From: Chitinophaga filiformis
GTDB taxonomy: Bacteria; Bacteroidota; Bacteroidia; Chitinophagales; Chitinophagaceae
Direction of reading: 5' to 3'
Assembly (NCBI RefSeq): GCF_021646545.1
Contig: NZ_JAKIRP010000008.1
Coordinates: 186,001-250,000 of the forward strand
Length of the DNA stretch: 64,000 bases
Positions 31,901-39,218 of this stretch are shown here, piece after piece. The first letter of the stretch is position 1. Every line of letters starts with the position of its first letter. The notes beneath the pieces are model-generated. The model saw only the letters and a list, made by a program, of their open reading frames with translations. It did not search any database and was not told the DNA's origin. Position numbers and translations under genes: made by a program.

Positions 31901-34064
31901 GCTGAAGGGAGTGAATACAACTTCGATTGGTGGTAGCACGGATATGGGGAAAGATGGTGTAGTGGGTAGTGCTGTCGCGAGAGATGCGATAGGTTATGGA
32001 TTGTATTACTTTGGAGCCAGAGATTATAACCCTATTGGTAGTGTGGTCTCTTTTGCGCCGGTTGAAGGTACTGGCTTTAAGCCACTGTTTGGCGGAAATG
32101 TTGCTGCAATAAGTCAGCATATTCCGGCTGTAGGTGAATCCCTGTTGTCTACCTATAGCTATGATCAGCTAAATCGCCTGAAGGGAACCCAGGCCATGCG
32201 TGGATTGAATACCACTACCAATAAATGGACGCCTGTAACGATTCAGGATTTCAAAGAGGGAGTTACATACGACGATGATGGTAACATCTTAATTTATAGC
32301 CGTAACGGGAACAATACATTTGCCGGTAACCCACTGGCAATGGACTATCTTACCTACAGTTACAAAGCGGGTAGGAATCAGCTGGATTTCATCGGGGATA
32401 CTGTGCGCTCAACAAATTACACTGTTGACCTTGATGGACAGACTGCCGGTAACTATGCTTATGATAGTATAGGCAATCTTGTGAAGGACGTTGCAGGAGG
32501 GATCAGCAGTATTACCTGGACAGTATATGGCAAGCTTGCGACCATCACTAAAACCAACGGAACCACTCTTGCCTATACCTATGATGTGGCTGGAAACCGC
32601 ATCAGTAAGACCGTGGGTAGTATACAAACATGGTACGTGCGTGATGCTTCGGGTAATGTGATGAGTGTATATACCAAAGGAGACAATACTATTAACACCG
32701 GCAGCCTGACGCAGACAGAAATTCCGTTGTATGGCAGTGGACGTTTAGGTCTGAGTACATTGAACACAAACGTGCAAAGCGTTGTGGCACCTGAGATAGT
32801 TCCTTTACGGGGATTGGGTAATGGGTTAAGCACTGGTTTCCTGCGTGGCAAAAAGATCTTTGAACTGGGTAACCACCTGGGTAATGTGCTTGCTACGGTG
32901 TCTGATAAAAAGCGGGGCGTATCAACAGATAGTACAACTATCAGTTATTTCGCACCGGATATTTCTTCTACGCAGGAATACTATCCGTTTGGTATGGCCA
33001 TGCCGGGAAGAGGCGGTAATAGCGATAAATACAGATATGGCTTTAACGGAAAAGAAAATGATAATGAAGTAAAAGGAACGGGAAACCAACAGGATTATGG
33101 AATGAGGATATATGATCCAAGGGCAGGCAGGTTCTTATCTGTAGATCCTATATCTGCAAAATATCCGGAGCTGACACCATATCAGTTTGCAAGTAATACA
33201 CCTTTGTGGGCGATTGACATCGATGGACTGGAAGGTGGTGTAGGAACGATGCATGCCTGGCTGGCTATTAAGAAATGGTGGAATTCATCGAGTGAATTGG
33301 GTAGTACATTGGCTCATTCCTGGTACATGGCTGGTAACGTTCCGGTAGAGGAGGGGAAGACGTTTAAAAATGAGGATATACTGCCTTCGTTGGGGGCTAC
33401 GTACGGTACAGCGATGCTGACGTATTATGGTGGCGGTGCGGGGAGAATAGGCGTTCCAGCAAGTTTGTTTATGAAAATGCCTGTCAGAATGCCGGTGAGG
33501 GCTCCTCAGGCTCCGGTTGTAATTAAAGCACCTGCCTATACTCCTGTAATAAAACCGGCAACGAGTAAGACTGTTACTCAAGGCAGGGCGATACCACCAG
33601 TTCTGGTCGAAGCACCTGTTACAACCACACCTGCCACAACGAACGCTGGTACGGCCCAGTTGGGTACTACAAATAGCGCCAGAACGTCAACATCTGATAT
33701 CGATCTGTCTACACTATCGAAGCGTGAATTTGGTAACCATGTACATTATGATCGTATCAATGGCGGGCCCAGGAGAGCGGGAGTAGTGACACTTCCTTCC
33801 GAGTTGCAGAACAGGTATCCGCTCACGGAATTCATTTTTGCTCCAAGAGGGGCAAAAGGGCCGGATGTCCGCGTGGTAGGAGGACTCCATCCTTCTATGT
33901 ACTTTGGTTCTAAATGGACTCCCGGAGTTAATACGGCTGACTTTAAACCAGCATCAACTAATGGAATACAAACATTTGGTAGAGAAATCACCAATGGGAA
34001 ACTACCCATAACTACACAGGCGTTATGGTATGATCAAACGACCGGACGTTTGGTAAATTACTGA
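25917..34064 (+). CDS. Giant secreted Rhs-repeat protein C, copy 2, with a different C-terminal domain
   Basis: The protein has 2715 aa and a signal peptide at residues 1-27 (ending AYSQAQ). Domain order is as in copy 1: a DUF6443-like segment, a Cys-rich middle, a DNRLRE-like insert (~1321-1598, strongly diverged from copy 1), YD repeats and the Rhs core (GFNGKENDNE near 2375, YDPRAGRFLSVDP near 2398). After DIDGLEG (near 2433) comes a new ~275-residue tail. It has a Pro/Ala/Thr-rich linker, then a compact domain with HVHYDRINGG, FIFAPRGAKGPDVRVVGG and ADFKP, ending WYDQTTGRLVNY. The GPDV and DFK motifs are reminiscent of PD-(D/E)XK-type nuclease toxins, but this is a weak match. The next gene is convergent, so no immunity gene follows. 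The 20 nt around the start codon (TAAATAAGATATTATGCATT) are identical to those of copy 1. Confidence 0.93.
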   Translation: MHFFPGKIVQWCLTMLLLLTAAYSQAQNGNTTLLKNTLDGSKQQLAKDSAVTVQDSVYFNPALLSKLDTPYYVKNIVTFRINEYAGVYLPAQFNATVRVRVIYTKPNLSMDSVEKDLSINYDVNATYTNRSSFVFNNAHKVTVKVVSASIGTAPARVMSALVLDNEMQVRPVYKLSCTDDAVKSISSNSVANIDSTDELTVVWPVVTGANVYDLEWAYIDSSAYLANRYGNPVNAQLLFRNNTSRVTIAGNTYRIPLLYDNGGILFFRVRAVQEKSREARIETAWSSDYTGGLGSFSFGGHQRMMNWQSSVDYAEEGKRKAVVTYYDGSLRERQVITKDNVTNKTVVGETFYDYQGRPVVSVMPTPSLSSVMRYTPKFNTAASATEYDKSYYDKLTSAAAYLTSSASPMYTGSGASQYYSSANPDKNTGVNQFIPNAGQYPFTETEYTQDNTGRISRQSDVGSVFKLGSKHETRYFYGTPGDNDLDVLFGTDAGDRLHYFKNMVQDANGQIAVTYLDMYGRTIATALAGVPDSAVMDNLSSYSQFPVTDTLSRANSNVITDMVMESTQSQLVAIDGDYQFRYTLTPPVLQKRDCNNVLVCYNALYDLRITITDDAYNQRLGGKAFDTIIRNYTGAIVTDCSAPTPFNVTFTKRLPKGTYQINKRLSIRRDAMDYYRDSVFMKKNLCTTLDQFIQQQRDLLINTKCIPDCKSCQDSLGTWLTFRAKYMKGAGIAVADSAAYRGEAMAAYDEALAACDALCNKTSEVTDTRNAMLLDMSAPSGQYANPDDTLDIYSIFYQKDENTLPVYKRDTVTYLDEAGKPDLVYDELSNSYVIPQRLRPDQFAAKFKPSWAAALLKFHPEYCKWLEFQKYAASYTWDRAFAIVDTYAEAKAKGYLNPTGNSSFPFTIVTANRDPLSTASTANKTALEAKLNNFNGGTGTTILSLWSMATITVKCPDNSSTCIDTYNTPAKAFSESTLCTADLDMAWRNFRQLYQTVKQGLLSDKIRNAACPAGVVNPTSAQLTAAGKQLNFNNAADALGQNGLGYLNNNPTGAAATDSTNKALAKAYEENCNAYAKAWVQQLAPCKYSQAALNIIIPRLVQVCKEGSDISHPLGSGSVKPGSTNTYKSFQAVLDDYNKQNNITNSTDCNPEMITAPAPYDKQVAYTNKPIYTKPDSCECAKLNGLQAEYVKYGKSTDSSFAGYLSRTRKISMTNADLTQLLNACNTTSSCTYFDKVINIPPALQCYSGEICVSCKVVEDLYQGYISAYPNFTPQKAELDTIQQKKNRLFANYMNNRLGFSKQAWEYLQFRDNCPKTPTPDPGICDSLTWARNEFLRLFPSLTGDSLSLSRTLIGSIVTHVISTDNRSAWSGTEALAAAVWKDSSNRVFKLRDNLVIPIGSTFSVLGVPYNARVTRSTIIMDGRAQGPNYPPSDFFKEITSHYSTNGTAFGYIERALGPVIPGVTTFSTLPAVTTEHRITLTTLPAGASSGRQAFICTDLAIDMYDAYQKGKYYGLIFRMDDATEAGASNNSYVFNYSPTSTVNTTVPWLTINYKATVCDEWAVRFNFWFHTAYSPAQIDSLFLVNCGAVSGFCGGGTTPPNPGDSVVGPYDGPLLCGKSTPVFPPVDVNEINNCSDNEFFAISKGTELYKAYRDSVKGSFEKDYISTGLQAANKEVFTVNYNTSEYHYTLYYYDQAGNLVKTVPPAGVVLDRSDSWVNSVRAARKAKQQRVPAHKKITLYRYNTLEQVVEQKTPDGGITRFWYDRLGRPVISQNAQQKADRNYSYTNYDALGRIQEAGQMNSTNLMTDSISRDPLLLTQWLTAAKGTSTQITRTMYDVAYTPLSQLVLSARNLRNRVAWTATYNNNTDLSNGNYAAGTFYSYDAHGNVDTLLQDYKLGGMADAGNRFKKIVYRYDLISGKVHQVAYQPSQADAFYHRYTYDAENRLINVETSRDSIYWENDAYYAYYKHGPLARLVLGQQQVQGLDYAYTLQGWLKGVNTTSIGGSTDMGKDGVVGSAVARDAIGYGLYYFGARDYNPIGSVVSFAPVEGTGFKPLFGGNVAAISQHIPAVGESLLSTYSYDQLNRLKGTQAMRGLNTTTNKWTPVTIQDFKEGVTYDDDGNILIYSRNGNNTFAGNPLAMDYLTYSYKAGRNQLDFIGDTVRSTNYTVDLDGQTAGNYAYDSIGNLVKDVAGGISSITWTVYGKLATITKTNGTTLAYTYDVAGNRISKTVGSIQTWYVRDASGNVMSVYTKGDNTINTGSLTQTEIPLYGSGRLGLSTLNTNVQSVVAPEIVPLRGLGNGLSTGFLRGKKIFELGNHLGNVLATVSDKKRGVSTDSTTISYFAPDISSTQEYYPFGMAMPGRGGNSDKYRYGFNGKENDNEVKGTGNQQDYGMRIYDPRAGRFLSVDPISAKYPELTPYQFASNTPLWAIDIDGLEGGVGTMHAWLAIKKWWNSSSELGSTLAHSWYMAGNVPVEEGKTFKNEDILPSLGATYGTAMLTYYGGGAGRIGVPASLFMKMPVRMPVRAPQAPVVIKAPAYTPVIKPATSKTVTQGRAIPPVLVEAPVTTTPATTNAGTAQLGTTNSARTSTSDIDLSTLSKREFGNHVHYDRINGGPRRAGVVTLPSELQNRYPLTEFIFAPRGAKGPDVRVVGGLHPSMYFGSKWTPGVNTADFKPASTNGIQTFGREITNGKLPITTQALWYDQTTGRLVNY

Positions 34065-34091
34065 TATGGATAAAATGGGGAAGCCAGTCGG

Positions 34092-35027
34092 TCATATAGT
34101 AGTTAACAGAAGTATGATACAAACAGTGATTACCGTCACCGCATGGTTCACATACATCACTCTCTTTAACTCATCATGCGCAATCTCCCGTGGTACTTCG
34201 CCGATATAAGGCTTGACCACTACCTGCCCATGATAAGTGTTCGGGCCTCCGAAGCGGCACTGCAGAATGCCTGCCAGTGCCGCTTCGGGGTAACCTGAAT
34301 TCGGACTGGCATGTTGATGCCCGTATTTAAGAATATATATCACACCTTGTTTGCTGAACGTTACCAATACCATCAGCAAGGCCGTTAATCTCGCAGGGAT
34401 GAAATTAGCCACATCGTCCAGCCTTGCTGCAAATTTTCCGAAATAGAAATACCGTTCACTTTTGTAGCCAATCATAGAGTCGAGGGTATTGATCATTTTA
34501 TAGACCATCATGGCAGGTACACCTCCGATGGCATAAAAGAACAGTGGGGCAATCACACCGTCGCTTAAATTCTCAGAAAGTGTTTCAAACACTGCTGTCC
34601 GGATCTGGTTTTCGTTTAAGGCAGACGTCTGGCGGCCGACGATCCACGATAGTCGTTTACGTCCTGCTTCAAGTCCCTGATGCTCCAGGGTGTCAAAGAC
34701 TTCCTTACCTTCCTGTAACAGGCTTTTATTGGCCAGTCCATAGAAGACGAAGATGCTGGCGGAGATGTAATATGCGGGTGTGCTGAGGCGCAATAACCAG
34801 TGTTGTGTAAAATAGAAGAAGCTGAATACCAATATGCATAGCAGCATTGTCAGTAATGCTCCTTTTAGTAACTGATACTTCCCCTTATTAAGCAGGGCTT
34901 CTCCCTTAGTGATCACAGTACCGAATAGGCGGATGGGATGAGGTAACCATCTCGGATCACCTAATAGCAGATCCAGCAGGTACCCTGCTACCAGAGGAAT
35001 AGCTATGATCAGAAACTTTCCATCCAT
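34092..35027 (-). CDS. cbiB: Adenosylcobinamide-phosphate synthase CbiB
   Basis: This 311 aa integral membrane protein attaches (R)-1-amino-2-propanol phosphate to adenosylcobyric acid in late cobalamin synthesis. Near the N-terminus it has the family signature DLLLGDPRWLPHPIRLFG, then further hydrophobic segments and the conserved GGVPAMMVYKMINTLDSMIGY region and PARLTALLM motif. Length fits the family. The start overlaps the end of the threonine-phosphate decarboxylase gene by 19 bp. That is translational coupling, and it fits because the decarboxylase makes the aminopropanol phosphate that CbiB uses. It is the last gene of a three-gene leftward operon and converges on Rhs copy 2 with only 27 bp between the stops; I see no clear terminator there. 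Confidence 0.95.
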   Translation of the reverse strand: MDGKFLIIAIPLVAGYLLDLLLGDPRWLPHPIRLFGTVITKGEALLNKGKYQLLKGALLTMLLCILVFSFFYFTQHWLLRLSTPAYYISASIFVFYGLANKSLLQEGKEVFDTLEHQGLEAGRKRLSWIVGRQTSALNENQIRTAVFETLSENLSDGVIAPLFFYAIGGVPAMMVYKMINTLDSMIGYKSERYFYFGKFAARLDDVANFIPARLTALLMVLVTFSKQGVIYILKYGHQHASPNSGYPEAALAGILQCRFGGPNTYHGQVVVKPYIGEVPREIAHDELKRVMYVNHAVTVITVCIILLLTTI

Positions 35028-36034
35028 GCCCTGATTCCTTTTACCAGTAATACATTCTGTTCCCTTCGCTGAGCAGCGATGCGGAAGTGTTGTGGCGTCA
35101 GGCTTCTGAAATTAGACGCATCCCTGATGAGCAGACCTGCCGTTTGTAGCAGGAATTGTTTCAGCGCTGCTGCAGTGCCTTTGTCGGTTTCGCAGAGGAA
35201 GAAATTTGTATGTGTGTGCCGGATGGAGATATTACCGATGGCCCTTAATGCGCCAATAAGATGAAATGCCTCCCATGTCAGATCAGCCGTAGGTAATATT
35301 ATTTCTTGCCGGTGACCTGCAATGAACAATCCTGCTTCGATAGCCAGGGCATTGACTGACCAGGGCATTTTGTAGGGAAGGATATTATTGATGACGGCCT
35401 CACTGCTGAGTATATAACCTAAACGCAGTCCGGGGATGGAATAAGTTTTCGTAAGGGACTTGATGATGATGAGGTTCGGATATTGATCCAGGGTAGGAAT
35501 CATCGAGATGATATCTACTGTAAAATCAACATACGCTTCATCGATCACGAACATCGTTTTGGAATGATGTTCCAGGAGCTGTTTTATAGTAGCCGGATGT
35601 AATACAGCGCCGGTAGGATTGTTTGGATTACCGAAGAAGACAATGTCAGTATCAAAGACTGTATCGGGTTGCAGATCATCCCAGTGCAGATAATTTATCC
35701 CGAGATCGTTAGCCCGGCAAGCATCTTCATATTCAGCAAAGGCCGGAATGACGATAGTCGCTGATTTCCCGCGAAATGCATGTGCCACCAGATAAAAAGC
35801 TTCCGTCGCGCCGTTGGTTACCAGTATCTGTCCCGGTGTCAGGCTATGCCATTCGGCCAGCGCAGCCTGTAAACGCTGTGCGTTTGCTTCGGGGTAATTC
35901 CGGACCTTCTGAAGACAGGTGGTCAGGTGTTGTTGCAAGCCGGTGGCCCAGCCGCCGTAATATACATTAGAGCTGAAATCAGCAACGATGTTGTAGTTAA
36001 ACAGGTATCTGTCGTCTCCGTGGCCGTGGATCAT
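35009..36034 (-). CDS. cobD: PLP-dependent threonine-phosphate decarboxylase (HisC-like CobD/CobC)
   Basis: This 341 aa class I/II aminotransferase-fold protein probably decarboxylates L-threonine O-3-phosphate to aminopropanol phosphate for the cobalamin side chain. Visible features are the N-terminal DFSSNVYYGG (substrate region), TNGATEAFYL (PLP phosphate binding), FFGNPNNPTG, the Asp of DEAYVDF, and the Schiff-base lysine in SLTKTYSIPGLRLGY at about residue 196. HisC (histidinol-phosphate aminotransferase) is the close alternative. The position between cobyric acid synthase and CbiB, with overlaps of 4 bp upstream and 19 bp downstream, decides for the cobalamin enzyme. Confidence 0.92.
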   Translation of the reverse strand: MIHGHGDDRYLFNYNIVADFSSNVYYGGWATGLQQHLTTCLQKVRNYPEANAQRLQAALAEWHSLTPGQILVTNGATEAFYLVAHAFRGKSATIVIPAFAEYEDACRANDLGINYLHWDDLQPDTVFDTDIVFFGNPNNPTGAVLHPATIKQLLEHHSKTMFVIDEAYVDFTVDIISMIPTLDQYPNLIIIKSLTKTYSIPGLRLGYILSSEAVINNILPYKMPWSVNALAIEAGLFIAGHRQEIILPTADLTWEAFHLIGALRAIGNISIRHTHTNFFLCETDKGTAAALKQFLLQTAGLLIRDASNFRSLTPQHFRIAAQRREQNVLLVKGIRAWMESF

Positions 36035-37509
36035 CTGTCCTTCTTTAGTTGTTCGTAAATATAGTTCATGTCGATGTGCTCCCGCAGGTGCTGCGCTAGT
36101 TTGTCATACTGTGCTTCTTTAAAAGCCAGGTAGTCAAAGGGTGTAGCCGACTGCTGTGTTGTATGTGCTTTCAGCAGATCCTCTATTACAATAGCATTGT
36201 CCAGAATACCGTGGATGTAGGTGCCCCAGCAATGTTCATTCAGAAGGTACCCATCATTGTTACCGGTAGCAGTTTTATTGAGCGGGCTTTCCTGTGCGGT
36301 AGCAGTGCTGATACCCATATGGATCTCGTATCCCTTACAAGGGGTAGTATTATCTTTATAATAGAATTGACACTGTTCTGTGACCTTATGTTCGGTTAAG
36401 ACCGTCTTTACTGGCAGGATGCCCAGTCCGGGCATAGATTCAACGGTACCTTCCACATGATGCGGATCTTCGATACTGCTGCCCATCATCTGGTAACCGC
36501 CGCAGATGCCGATCACAGTTTTATTGTTTTTGTGCGCCTGCACAATGGCTTTCGCTACGCCGTTGTTCTTGATGTCGATCAGGTCAGCAATCGTATTTTT
36601 ACTGCCGGGGATGATGATGATATCCGCCTTTTCAATATCAGCAGGATTGTTACTGTAGAATAGGTGTACGCGTCCGTCCTGTTCCAGTACATTGAAATCA
36701 GTGAAATTAGAAAGGCGGTTCAATAATACAACGGCGACATTCACCTTACCTGAAGCCAGTTTGTTGTGTTTATGTTCCAGTCCGACAGAGTCTTCTTCCT
36801 CCACATAGATGTCTTTGCGATAAGGGATAATACCGACCACCGGTACACCGCAGAGATCTTCCAGCATGGTTTTGCCGGAGTCGAAGAGACGGGCGTCGCC
36901 TCTGAATTTATTGATGATGATGCCTTTGACGAGTCGTTTCTCTTCCGGTGGCAGCAGGGCCATCGTGCCGTATACACTGGCGAAGAGGCCACCCCGGTCT
37001 ATATCGCCTACCAGGTAGACGTCGGCCTGTGCATGGAGCGCCATGCGCATATTGGTAATGTCGCGGTGTTTCAGATTCAATTCACTGATACTACCTGCAC
37101 CTTCCATCACGACAGGGTTGTATTTTGCCTGCAGGCGATCGTAAGCAGCTTTGGCTTCTTTGAAGAGTTCCTGCTTATTGTTGCCCATAAAGTAGTCATA
37201 GGCTGACTGGTTACCTACAGGTTTGCCCAGGAGGACCACCTGCGAGGCTTTATCGCTGGTCGGTTTTAACAACACGGGGTTCATGTCGGTGCTGCAGGGA
37301 ATACCGCAGGCCTCTGCCTGTACGGCCTGTGCACGTCCTATCTCAAAGCCATCCGGTGTGGCGTAACTATTGAGCGACATGTTCTGTGCTTTGAAGGGAG
37401 CGGGATGGTAACCATCCTGTTTAAAAATGCGGCAGAAGCCTGTGTTGATAAAACTTTTGCCAACATCTGATGCAGTGCCGGCAAACATGATGGACCTTAA
37501 TTGCTGCAT
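36031..37509 (-). CDS. cobQ: Cobyric acid synthase CobQ/CbiP
   Basis: The 492 aa enzyme amidates carboxyl groups b, d, e and g of adenosylcobyrinic acid a,c-diamide using glutamine and ATP. The N-terminal synthetase domain starts MFAGTASDVGKSFINTGF (P-loop type) and PFKAQNMSLNSYAT. The C-terminal class I glutamine amidotransferase domain has the nucleophile Cys in GICGGYQMMG (about residue 335) and the catalytic His in TYIHGILDN (about 433). Length is normal. It is the first gene of the leftward operon and overlaps the next gene by 4 bp. Its start codon lies only 29 bp from that of the divergent cbiA. On its own strand a TACATTCG box (one mismatch from TAnnTTTG) lies 7 nt before the start. 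Confidence 0.96.
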   Translation of the reverse strand: MQQLRSIMFAGTASDVGKSFINTGFCRIFKQDGYHPAPFKAQNMSLNSYATPDGFEIGRAQAVQAEACGIPCSTDMNPVLLKPTSDKASQVVLLGKPVGNQSAYDYFMGNNKQELFKEAKAAYDRLQAKYNPVVMEGAGSISELNLKHRDITNMRMALHAQADVYLVGDIDRGGLFASVYGTMALLPPEEKRLVKGIIINKFRGDARLFDSGKTMLEDLCGVPVVGIIPYRKDIYVEEEDSVGLEHKHNKLASGKVNVAVVLLNRLSNFTDFNVLEQDGRVHLFYSNNPADIEKADIIIIPGSKNTIADLIDIKNNGVAKAIVQAHKNNKTVIGICGGYQMMGSSIEDPHHVEGTVESMPGLGILPVKTVLTEHKVTEQCQFYYKDNTTPCKGYEIHMGISTATAQESPLNKTATGNNDGYLLNEHCWGTYIHGILDNAIVIEDLLKAHTTQQSATPFDYLAFKEAQYDKLAQHLREHIDMNYIYEQLKKDR

Positions 37510-37525
37510 AAGATTGCGAATGTAC

Positions 37526-37533
37526 TATCTTTG
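37526..37533 (+). promoter_or_regulatory. Putative -7 element for cbiA, nearly leaderless
   Basis: TATCTTTG is an exact match to the Bacteroidota -7 box TAnnTTTG and ends 5 nt before the cbiA ATG (37539). A TTG at 37501-37503, inside the start of cobQ, could serve as the -33 element with a 22-nt spacer. Initiation about 5-8 nt after the box would give an mRNA with almost no leader. Confidence 0.55.
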
Positions 37534-37538
37534 ACGGA

Positions 37539-38840
37539 ATGAAACCTCAGTTTTTAATTGCAGCACCATCCAGTAGTTCCGGTAAAACGACACTCACATT
37601 AGGTTTGTTAAGGCTGTTGCATAACCGGGGCTTAAAAGTACAGCCGTTCAAGTGCGGGCCTGACTACATCGACACTAAACATCATGGGATGGCTTCCCGT
37701 TCCCCGAGCATTAACCTGGATACCTTCATGATGAGCGAAGGGCATTTGCGGTCGCTGTATGCAAAATATAGTGCAGCGGCAGATGTGGTGATCACAGAAG
37801 GTGTTATGGGACTGTTTGACGGGGCAGACAGGATGAAGGGAAGCAGTGCAGAGATTTCCATGCTGCTCGACCTGCCGGTGATATTGGTGGTGAATGCAAA
37901 GGCAATGGCTTATTCCGTCGCTCCGCTCATTTATGGTTTTAAGCATTTTAATCCGCAGGTCCAGATAGCAGGCGTGATCTTCAACTTTGTAAATACTGAA
38001 AGTCATTACCAGTTCCTGAAGGACGCCTGCGAGGATATTGGCGTTACTCCGCTGGGATATGTACCAGCCAGTGATGATATTAAGATCCCGTCCCGTCACC
38101 TGGGACTGGCTATTTCTCCGGAGAATGACTATAACGCTGTAATAGAAAGGGCGGCTGCTCATATCAGTAAAACGGTGGATGTTGAGCGATTGCTGGAGAT
38201 CACCCAAAGACCAGTTCTGCGTGTCCCTGCTCCGGCGATATTACCACCTGCCCGTACTATCGAAATAGCCGTTGCTGAGGATGACGCGTTTAATTTTATC
38301 TACAAGGAGAACCTGGAGGTGTTGAAAAGCCTCGGAAAGGTAACCCCTTTCAGTCCGCTGTATGACTACGCAGTACCCGCAACAGACCTGCTATATCTAC
38401 CAGGAGGGTATCCTGAACTGTTCCTGGAGCAATTGTCGTCTAACCAGACTATGCGGGAATCCATTCTTATTTACTGTCAACTTGGAGGAGTCGTGATCGC
38501 CGAATGCGGGGGAATGATGTACCTGGGAGATAGCCTGACAGACAGTGCCGGAAAGGAATACCCAATGGTGGGATTTTTAGGCCTTAAAACGACAATGAAG
38601 GACGCAAAGCTGTCTCTCGGGTACCGGGAGATAGAAATAGGCTTAAATCGCTTTAAAGGGCACGAATTTCACTATTCCGCGTGTACGGAGATGGACATGA
38701 GGGGGCTCACGAAGATAGGGAAGGTGTTCAATGCGAGAGGGAAGGAGGTATCTACCCCGGTTTATAGGTATGCCAATGTGATTGCGTCTTATATACATGT
38801 GTATTGGGGGGAGAACCCAGATTGGTTGCGTTTGGTTTGA
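37539..38840 (+). CDS. cbiA: Cobyrinate a,c-diamide synthase CbiA/CobB
   Basis: The 433 aa enzyme amidates the a and c carboxylates of cobyrinic (or hydrogenobyrinic) acid with glutamine and ATP, the step before cobyric acid synthase. The N-terminus shows the P-loop-like PSSSSGKTTLTLGL and then KCGPDYIDTKHH. The C-terminal amidotransferase domain has the nucleophile Cys in AECGGMMYLG (about residue 323) and the terminal motif GHEFHYSAC. Length is normal. It is divergent from the cobQ operon and shares a 29-bp intergenic region with it. No cobalamin riboswitch fits in that space. Downstream genes for nucleotide-loop assembly (CobU, CobS, CobT) are not in the window, which instead continues with a long repeat region. 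Confidence 0.95.
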   Translation: MKPQFLIAAPSSSSGKTTLTLGLLRLLHNRGLKVQPFKCGPDYIDTKHHGMASRSPSINLDTFMMSEGHLRSLYAKYSAAADVVITEGVMGLFDGADRMKGSSAEISMLLDLPVILVVNAKAMAYSVAPLIYGFKHFNPQVQIAGVIFNFVNTESHYQFLKDACEDIGVTPLGYVPASDDIKIPSRHLGLAISPENDYNAVIERAAAHISKTVDVERLLEITQRPVLRVPAPAILPPARTIEIAVAEDDAFNFIYKENLEVLKSLGKVTPFSPLYDYAVPATDLLYLPGGYPELFLEQLSSNQTMRESILIYCQLGGVVIAECGGMMYLGDSLTDSAGKEYPMVGFLGLKTTMKDAKLSLGYREIEIGLNRFKGHEFHYSACTEMDMRGLTKIGKVFNARGKEVSTPVYRYANVIASYIHVYWGENPDWLRLV

Positions 38841-38842
38841 TT

Positions 38843-39124
38843 CCCGGGCATTCGTTGTGTTCCCGGGTTCCATTCGTTCCATTCCCGATTGATGTTAATT
38901 CCGTCCGGGGGGCATTCGTTCCGTTTCCGGGTTAGGATTATTCCGTTCCAGGGGTTGCATCCGTTCGGTTCCGCATTATGATCATTCCATCCCCGGGGTT
39001 GCATCCGTTCGGTTCCCCGGTTACGCCTATTCCACCCGGGGCATCCGTTCCGTTTCCGGGTTACGTTTATTCCACCCCGGGGGCATCCGTTCCATTTCGG
39101 GGTTACGTTTATTCCGCCCCGGGG
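38843..39124. repeat. Degenerate tandem repeat, unit about 41-44 bp, roughly six copies
   Basis: The unit runs approximately GCATCCGTTCCGTTTCCGGG, then TTACGTTTATTCCACCCCGG. It recurs about six times, with the best-preserved copies at about 39010-39124 and more diverged ones toward cbiA. The sequence is much richer in C, G and T on the + strand than the neighbouring genes. There are no unique spacers, so this is not a CRISPR. It ends in GGGGTTGAAAACCCCGCGC, a small hairpin. The long minus-strand ORF across it is only a by-product of the periodic sequence. Confidence 0.75.
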
Positions 39125-39218
39125 TTGAAAACCCCGCGCTACAAACACAGCCCACCTACGGAGGGCTACTGACGCGAATGATTGCGTATTGCCAATTGCC
39201 GGATATCCATTATCTCTT

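Noticed and set aside
7046-34064. Type IX secretion C-terminal domain on the Rhs proteins
   Set aside because: Neither tail shows the conserved beta-sandwich ending motifs; both end in unrelated sequence.
37510-37538. Cobalamin riboswitch for the cob genes
   Set aside because: Only 29 bp separate the divergent start codons, far too short for the element, and none of the downstream junctions has room for it.
38843-39124. Possible CRISPR array
   Set aside because: Units follow each other without unique spacers, vary strongly, and no cas genes are nearby.
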